A DNA stretch of 64,000 nt, from positions 116,519,319 through 116,583,318 of the forward strand of contig CP136066.1 in NCBI GenBank assembly GCA_032622095.1, in the 5' to 3' direction. Shown here in pieces: positions 57,859 to 64,000 of this stretch. The position numbers and the translations under genes were made by a program. The DNA is from Siphonodentalium dalli. Lineage: Eukaryota; Mollusca; Scaphopoda; Gadilida; Siphonodentaliidae. Position 1 is the stretch's first letter; the number at the start of each line of letters is the position of its first letter. The notes below the pieces were generated by a model. That model worked only from the letters and a program-made list of their open reading frames with translations. It had not been told where the DNA came from and made no database searches.

Positions 57859-58660
57859 TCACACGCAAAATTCGATGTCGTCCATCTACCCCGTGGTTCA
57901 ATGATGAAATAAAGAGTGCCAAAGCTGATAAGCGGCATGCTGAGCGGAGATGGCGAAAATCCGGTCTAACAGTTGATCGTCAAATCTATATTGAAAAGAA
58001 CAACCGTGTGAATCAAATGACTAGATCTGCCCGTTCGGAATATTATAACTCTAAAATCGCGAATGCTAAATCAACAAAAGTCATCTATTCCATAACCAAC
58101 GAACTAAGTGGTAAGAAAAAGTACCAATTCTTCCAACTAATGTTAAAGAAAGTGAATTACCGGATGCTTTTGGTGAATATTTCCGTGACAAAATTGCAAA
58201 CCTGCGTTACCAGCTAGATGTATCAAACACTGAAGCAGAGTTCAAACAGTTCGTTGGTGACAGTCTTAGTTCGTTCTGCAAGCTTACATGTGATGAGGTC
58301 AAGGAACTTATTTTATTATCCATTTCAAAAACATGTGTTTTGGATCCCATTCCAACTTCTTTACTGGTGGAACATATCGATTTTATATTAGAACCAATCA
58401 CAAAGCTCATGAATTGGTCTTTGTCTGAAGGTGTTGTTCCTGACTGTTTTAAGGAGGCCGTTGTGATTCCCCTGATTAAAAATAATTCTCTGGATGCCGA
58501 CTTGCTAAAGAACTATAGGCCCATCTCAAACCTTCAATTCGTCTCGAAGCTGTTAGAAAAAAGCTGTCTTCAAACAACTGAGAAATCACATGGAGAAACA
58601 TTTGCTTCTGGAAAAGTTTCAGTCAGCGTACAAACCTGGTCACAGTACTGAAACTGCATT
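57840..58660 (+). pseudogene. LINE-E ORF2, linker and reverse transcriptase fingers
   Basis: TPWFNDEIKSAKADKRHAE and KKNNRVNQ-type linker segments precede DPIPTSLLVEHIDFILEP and LLKNYRPISNLQFVSKLLEK, typical of the region before motif A in this LINE group. Frame changes occur at about 57850, 58120 and 58590. Confidence 0.82.
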
Positions 58661-59042
58661 GTTGTGTATCACTTCAGACCTTCTTCTTGCCAGTGATGAT
58701 AAGTTTTCACTAGTATCCCTGCTTGACATGAACGCAGCTTTCGATACTCTTGATCACGAAATACTGTTGAAGCGATTCGAAATTTCTTTTGGGATATCTG
58801 ACAGCGCGCTCAAGTGGTTCGGTTCATACGTCTTCAGAGGATTCAAATTGGCAGTGCGTTTTCCAAAACCTTTCATCTGCAATATGGAGTCCCAGGGATC
58901 TGTTATGGGGCCTGTCTTGTGTTTAATCTACACCAAACCACTTGGTGAGATCATCAGGAGACAAAGTGTCTCTGCGCACATGTATGCTGATGATACTCAG
59001 CTTTACATTTCTGTGATAGCCCCTATTTTCTTCTTACTGTAA
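58590..59042 (+). pseudogene. LINE-E ORF2, reverse transcriptase palm
   Basis: The frame has FQSAYKPGHSTETALL, LVSLLDMNAAFDTLDHEIL (motif A), SQGSVMGPVLCLIY (motif B) and HMYADDTQLYISV (motif C, Asp-Asp intact). The stop at 59042 is followed by a new in-frame ATG one base on. Confidence 0.9.
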
Positions 59043-59833
59043 TGGAAAACTGCATCGGTTCTGTGAAATCGTGGATGTTGGCTAATAAACTAAAATTAAA
59101 TAGTGACAAAACTGAAGTAATGTGGGTGTCTAAGCCGTCATACATAGAAAAGGTGGGCATAGATGTTATGACTATTGATGGTAACCAAGTTTATTTCTCA
59201 GATAGCGCGAAGAACCTTGGTGTATTTTTGGAAAGATCACTCTCTATGACATCACATATTAGCCAGATATGCAAGACAATATACATTGAACTTCGAAAAC
59301 TGGGTCAAATGAGGAAATACATAAACACTGACTCAGCTAACAAAAAACTTGCTTCATCTCTGATTCTCAGTCGACTTGACTATTGCAACTCTCTTTTGAC
59401 TGGTATACCATCTATCCAAATTACCAGGCTTCAGCGTCTGCAACACACTGCTGCAAGGATAGTTCTGTGTCGTAAAAGATCTGACGACATAGATGAAATG
59501 TTGCAAGAATTACATTGGCTACCTGTGACAGATAGGATTATTTATAAACTTGTTGCATATGCATATCAAGCAACCCATGACTCAAAAGCTCTTCCAGCAT
59601 ACTTCAGTGATATCCTTGTTCCGTATGTCCCACACCGATCACTTCGTTTAGAGGACAAACTTCTTTTGACACCATCTGGTGCTAATTTGATCACGGTTGG
59701 CTACCAATCTTTCAAAGTAACATGCGCAAATGCATGGAATTCTCTTTCATTGAACATAAAAGAGTCACCATCTCTTGACGACTTTAAAAAGTCATTGAAA
59801 ACTTACTTGTTTGCGCGGCGTTTCAGAAAGTGA
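59042..59833 (+). pseudogene. LINE-E ORF2, C-terminal domain
   Basis: 263 codons, open. It contains NKLKLNSDKTEVMWVS, AKNLGVFLERSLSM, SRLDYCNSLLTG, LQRLQHTAARIVL, LHWLPVTDRIIYKL and the closing WNSLSLNIKESPSLDDFKK. These are the usual landmarks after the reverse transcriptase in CR1/L2-like LINEs. It ends 100 bp before the 3' end of the element. Confidence 0.9.
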
Positions 59834-59989
59834 CTTTGATATTGTGTATATTTATATTTCATGTTTATGTTTATGTCAAGCGTTTAGGGCCCGCTTATTG
59901 GAGATAAGCGCTATACAGATATTATTATTATTATTTTATAAGATTTCGTGCTCCTCAACCCACTGTCGTCGTGTCCCTGTTACCAGCTT

Positions 59990-60240
59990 TGATAACGTAC
60001 ACGTGAAATGTCCAAATAGACCGACATTGTGCCATGCAATATAAGTACGTACATCCCAACCCGCCATCGCCGCGTCCCTACACGTGACAAGTCTTGAGAA
60101 CATGCACATATAGTGTTCACCGCGTACCTTCATGTGACCAGTCGTGAAAACATGCACGCTGCGTGTTCAAACAGACACGACAGTGTTCCCGTGCACTATA
60201 AGTACGCGCACCAACTACCTATATCGTCACGTCCCTACAA
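59990..60240. repeat. Minisatellite of about 100-bp units, right part
   Basis: tgccatgcaatataagtac (60030), aagtacgcgcacc (60201), gaacatgcacatat and aaaacatgcacgctg are decayed forms of the units at 56560-56835. Confidence 0.72.
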
Positions 60241-60889
60241 GACTGAGTGTACATTAAAATTAACTTCCACACAAGGAATTGCGTGCATGGGTTTTCATGA
60301 GGAATCACTGAACTAAATGGTTTCCCACAGACGACAGTGTTAACGTTTCATCCAAATTCACTGAATTGAAGCATGCAGGCCACTCCAGTGATGTTTACCC
60401 AGATAGATTGACACCAGTTGATCACGAAAATTCAAGAAAAGTCATAGGTCATGTATTTACTTTTTTAAATAAATCCCCCAGTGTACGACAGGGCTATCCC
60501 ACAGCCAAATTTTACCTGGAAAACCCCAGAACTACAGCAGCTAGTTAAATAAATTTGTCACTCACAAAAACCCATTCCCCTATTAATTCACCGGTTTAAA
60601 TTGTTTAGATATTATGTACAAATAAAAAAATAAAATCATCCTTTAATGACATGTCACGTGTATCAGATGAAGGCCATTTCGGACTAAGATTTACTCCGTG
60701 CTGCCCATGCGAAATCTATTGACACAGGGTAAGCGAACTTTTCTCGTATTATATATCGCCGTTGGGCGAAATAATTGCCGCTATTAGCACTAACTTGAAT
60801 ATTGACAGATGTCAATTCTCGTGTGACTAACTACCGTTCGGACCGCCCCTGTGGTGACTAAGGGTTGTTTTACTGGCCAGAAAAGTGCG

Positions 60890-61105
60890 GGGGTCTCATG
60901 AAAACCCACTCATACAGAGATGGGGACACAGAAGTGCAGATATTAACCCCTAACTTGCCATGCAGAATTTAAATATTGTGCCAGCAATAACATGATATGC
61001 AGACCAGACCCCATGCATGTCGCCATTGTACAATTAAGCACTCCACACATACCTACTATATTCGATTAAATTCGTCAAGAAACAAGGGCGAATCGCCCAC
61101 AAAAG
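60890..61105. repeat. Direct repeat, copy 1
   Basis: gtctcatgaaaacccactc, cagatattaacccctaactt and aagaaacaagggcgaatcgc recur in order at 61218-61430, with an offset of about 325 bp. Confidence 0.75.
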
Positions 61106-61217
61106 CTACGCAATTAACCCTCGAAATGCCGCCATCGCCGAATATGTTGTCGCGAATGAAGCTAACAGCCCAGACCATCACTGAAGCGTCTATATGGGTG
61201 ATTCTTGGTAGCCATAA

Positions 61218-61430
61218 CTGTGGGGTCTCATGTAAAGCCACCCATGCACGAACTGGGGCCATGGCCACGCAGATGTGCCGCTATTGGCCCCTAACTTGCC
61301 AGAATTGCAATAATATGACACGCAGACCGGAAGCCCATGTCGCCCTCGTACTGCCAACAACTGCACACATATATGTAGCGGAACTACATTAGCGAAGAAA
61401 CAAGGGCGAATCGCCTAGCGAAGCCAGTCA
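61218..61430. repeat. Direct repeat, copy 2
   Basis: gtctcatgtaaagccaccc, ctattggcccctaacttgcc and aagaaacaagggcgaatcgc match copy 1. Copy 2 is the less AT-rich of the two. The plus-strand frame spanning both copies is not supported as coding. Confidence 0.75.
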
Positions 61431-62096
61431 ATTTGAAACAAAATATTCAACATTTATACAGTTAATTTTCCGTTTACTGAGCAAATAGAACATGAAAAAT
61501 ACTTGTAATCATCATCATTCCTATGGCACAAGCATCACGAAAATACACAAACTATTCCATCATTTTACGCCGAAAACGAGTATAATATATCATAACAATA
61601 TACATCTTTTGGGAGACTGAAGCATGAACGACGTTAATAAGAGTCGGACCTTTGAATTTGTTCTAGGCCGACAAAAACAAAACATCTTAAAATTTCCACT
61701 ATTGAAAGTCGATATCTGGCCATATGCCTCATATTAATTGGCTCATGGCCGGGTCCGATCAAAATTATTTACTGGTACAGGAAACGTACATATGGTGGTT
61801 ATATGGTGTCAAATCGGACAGCACATCTTTAATTGGATGTCCAATACACACGATTTAGATACATATGCAATGTGATTGCATAAATGTAATGACTGCAGAT
61901 GACAGACTGATAAAAATATTTCCAAGTGGGGATGGTGTAAATATATAATTTAAGTGGCTTAGATTATGGTCCACTTCCGCCCGACATTGTGTCAAGAATG
62001 ACCGTTCAGTTGACCGGCTCAATAATTTTTTTTTTTAAATATTCCAATTGTTATTATTAGTGCAGTGTTTCGAAGACTAATACACTTTATGGAAAC

Positions 62097-62725
62097 TAAA
62101 CATTTACTTACGAACATCAGTATGGCTTACGAAAGAACAGATACATAATGCACTCCATACTTAGACTAGTGAACGACATATGGTTCAACACGACAAAAAG
62201 ACGAAAGACAGTACTTGGGGGCCATTTTCTGGACTTCTCAAAGGCATTATTTTGAAATGATCAATCATGATATCCTCATGAAAAAAAAACTAGAATATTA
62301 TGGAATTCGATGTGTTCATTATCAGGAACCAATTATAATAACATTAGAGCGTTTACTGGTGTACTCCATGAACTGGGGTACACCAGGGATCATTACTCGG
62401 ATCCATACTTTTTACTGTGCGTGAACGATATGCCACAAGCAAGATCTGAAAACCTACAATCATTTGCGGATGACACAATTATCTATGTTTCTGATAAAAA
62501 AAATATGAATAAATTACACGAAACAGCCAAATACCGAATTGCATTCAGTAAGCGAATGGTGTAAAGTGAACAGATTAATTTTGAACATTACACAAACTAA
62601 ATACACAGTCTTTAATGACACTAAATTAACGAAAACTCACAATTGCGAAAGAAACGCATGATTAATACTTCTGAACAATCCACATTCAAATTATTGGGCA
62701 TTGCCCTTGATGAGATACTGACACC
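62097..62725 (+). pseudogene. LINE-F remnant, reverse transcriptase fragments
   Basis: Reading across frames, YIMHSILRLVNDIW, GHFLDFSKALF (motif A, decayed), then after a deletion LQSFADDTIIYVSDK (motif C, Asp-Asp present) and, near 62680, STFKLLGIALDEIL (post-thumb segment). Multiple stops and frameshifts; the stretch between motif A and motif C is shortened and motif B is not recognisable. Confidence 0.8.
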
Positions 62726-63159
62726 TATTGGACATAAAAATCCCGAGTTGATTTGACATCAAGACATCCATCCATCAATTCCCACCATCCATCAATGAAC
62801 CCCATACATGACAATCCATGCTGCCCAGCAGATTGTTCGAAATAATAAATGAATCAGCTAAAGCCCCCCCCCCTTAAATATATCCCAGATATTAATTCAA
62901 CTACAAAATCTTATGCTCGAAACATGATTCAATATTCAAAACATTGCTCGTTTCATCTTGATCCCTCTTACACATGACAAAATTCGAACTGCTCCTAATA
63001 TCCAGAAAACACTGTTATATAAGGGCTTTGGGAACCAGAATGCTCGGTGGTTGATTGAATGAGCGATGTCTGGAAGACGAGCACTTATGGACATGACACC
63101 GCTCGGACAGCATATATTTTTTCACATTTATTTATAACCAGAAGCATGCCTATATGAGC

Positions 63160-63310
63160 TTATATGAGCAAGGTCAAGGTCAAGGACTCAGGGGGATCAA
63201 AGTAGGACTACATACCAAATTTGAGTCGGACGGTCGAGCAGTTTTCGAGTCTATAACACACGTACACACACCCTGACACACAGACACAAGTTCCAAAATA
63301 TATAATAGAA
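63160..63310. repeat. Probable partial gt-rich element, reverse orientation
   Basis: acacacaccctgacacacag, acaagttccaaaatatata and ctacataccaaatttgagtc resemble, reverse complemented, the start and body of the elements at 29306 and 32235 (tatattttggaagatctgtg, aacttggtatgtgg). The copy is truncated. Confidence 0.45.
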
Positions 63311-63586
63311 GAACTGTCCCGAAAAGTTCTATGTATAATAACAGAAAAATCGAAATGAAATAAATATTAATTAATAGACGCGTTTCCGGACAGGTGAATT
63401 CAACTCATATTTGTTATTGTATGTACACCGCGGAAACTTTATAAAACTTTTCAGGAAGAGATAGACCATAGTAATCAGTAGTTCTCAAGTAAAGGATGAC
63501 TGTTAGACCCATTTATTTAATGGTGTAATGGATTTAATTTCGTTTCTGCAAACGAACTGACGACGCACATTCGATACTTTTTTCAG

Positions 63587-63700
63587 ATATCGACTACTGC
63601 GCCAGCAGCCCGTGTCTCCACCGTGCAACGTGCACGGATGCTGTAGATGAGTATATCTGCACGTGCGATGATGGTTGGGAGGGTAACAGGTGTGAAAATA
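63587..63700 (+). CDS. EGF-like repeat 8 exon, calcium-binding type
   Basis: The acceptor tttttcag precedes 63587 and the donor a|gtaagt follows 63700. The exon is 114 nt, phase 1-1, 38 residues. The start is DIDYC. CASSPC matches the O-glucose consensus C1-x-S-x-P-C2, the only repeat here to do so. CLHRATC fits the O-fucose consensus and CTDAVDEYICTC fits the hydroxylation consensus. The gene continues beyond the window, since a phase-1 donor needs at least one more exon. Confidence 0.94.
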
Positions 63701-64000
63701 GTAAGTACAATGGGTGTAATCGGATCTGCGTACTCGCATGGGGGTCATTCTACCATTAGGTATCCCAAAATTGTAAAAAATGGCAAAATTTCAAACATGC
63801 TGAATAATCCTGGCACTTGATTCGTTCAAAAGTACAGATTTTCAGCTTTCCAAAATGGTATTAAACTATATTGTTGCCAACCTGTTTGTATATATTTGGT
63901 TTGTTTGAAATAGTAGTACCCAACTCTGTTATTTTTGCATAATTATCAGAGTGGCCACGTAAGCTGTGACATGAAGGTTATTGATAGTAAACATTAGAAT
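63701..64000 (+). other. Start of the intron after EGF8
   Basis: It begins gtaagt. No repeat or exon was recognised before the window ends. Confidence 0.7.

Larger units (their letters stand above)
56840..59937 (+). mobile_element. LINE-E, CR1/L2-type non-LTR retrotransposon, about 3.1 kb
   Basis: It is a near full-length ORF2 region inserted into the minisatellite. It carries an APE-type endonuclease, a reverse transcriptase and a complete C-terminal domain, interrupted by several frame changes. The 3' end gataagcgctatacagat followed by (att)n is the kind of end seen in CR1/L2-type LINEs. No ORF1 was recognised upstream, so the copy is probably 5'-truncated. Confidence 0.9.
55460..63586 (+). 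other. Intron between EGF7 and EGF8
   Basis: The intron is 8.1 kb and starts gtatgc and ends tttttcag. It holds LINE fragments at 56146-56313 and 62097-62725, the near full-length LINE-E at 56840-59937 inside a minisatellite, and a 0.3 kb direct repeat pair at 60890-61430. 60241-60889, 61431-62096 and 62726-63586 show no supported gene; a part at 62730-63110 may be LINE debris. Confidence 0.85.

Noticed and set aside
60997-61392. 131-codon plus-strand frame with repeated ACRHCTI/CKATHA-type cysteines
   Set aside because: It spans two copies of a direct repeat that explain the internal similarity; no known domain.

Overview
The window is eukaryotic nuclear DNA, almost certainly from a marine invertebrate animal. 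The support is: AT-rich non-coding DNA, short coding exons with GT/AG borders, calcium-binding EGF exons, many decayed non-LTR retrotransposons (LINEs), TTAA-flanked and foldback MITEs, minisatellites, and frequent short motifs such as tacatgta and aggcct. The phylum cannot be fixed from sequence alone; an echinoderm, hemichordate, cephalochordate or spiralian would all fit.

One host gene can be followed on the + strand, open at both ends. A 127-residue six-cysteine exon of unrecognised type (20781-21161) is followed by eight exons that each encode exactly one EGF-like domain: 23386-23499, 24303-24419, 34463-34585, 37264-37380, 40215-40325, 41584-41697, 55349-55459 and 63587-63700. All nine exons start and end in phase 1, so they join without a frame break and form a modular extracellular protein, secreted or type I membrane. 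EGF5 to EGF8 carry the calcium-binding start signature, and several repeats carry O-fucose-type consensus sites. The gene runs off the right edge. A possible 21-nt upstream micro-exon lies at 5289-5309.

Everything else is repeats. Region 1-20780 holds interspersed repeats, a duplicated 0.8 kb element with one copy carrying a TTAA MITE, a 2.5 kb satellite of about 45-bp units, several minisatellites and MITEs, and a perfect 1462-bp tandem duplication. The intron at 24.4-34.5 kb holds a 6.7 kb structure with arms over 1 kb in inverted orientation, enclosing a degenerate array of about 185-bp period. The intron at 41.7-55.3 kb is a nest of retroelements. A minus-strand LINE ORF1 region (paralogous N-terminal domains, coiled coil, SGNH esterase) is split by a head-to-head pair of copies of another LINE and by a 1.9 kb element that carries a gag/protease-like ORF between 57-bp perfect inverted repeats. 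The last intron holds a 3.1 kb CR1/L2-like LINE inserted into a minisatellite, plus further LINE debris.

Apart from the EGF gene no host gene is convincing. No tRNA, rRNA, CRISPR or prokaryotic feature was seen. Percent identities and family names could not be computed here and are stated only as read by eye.
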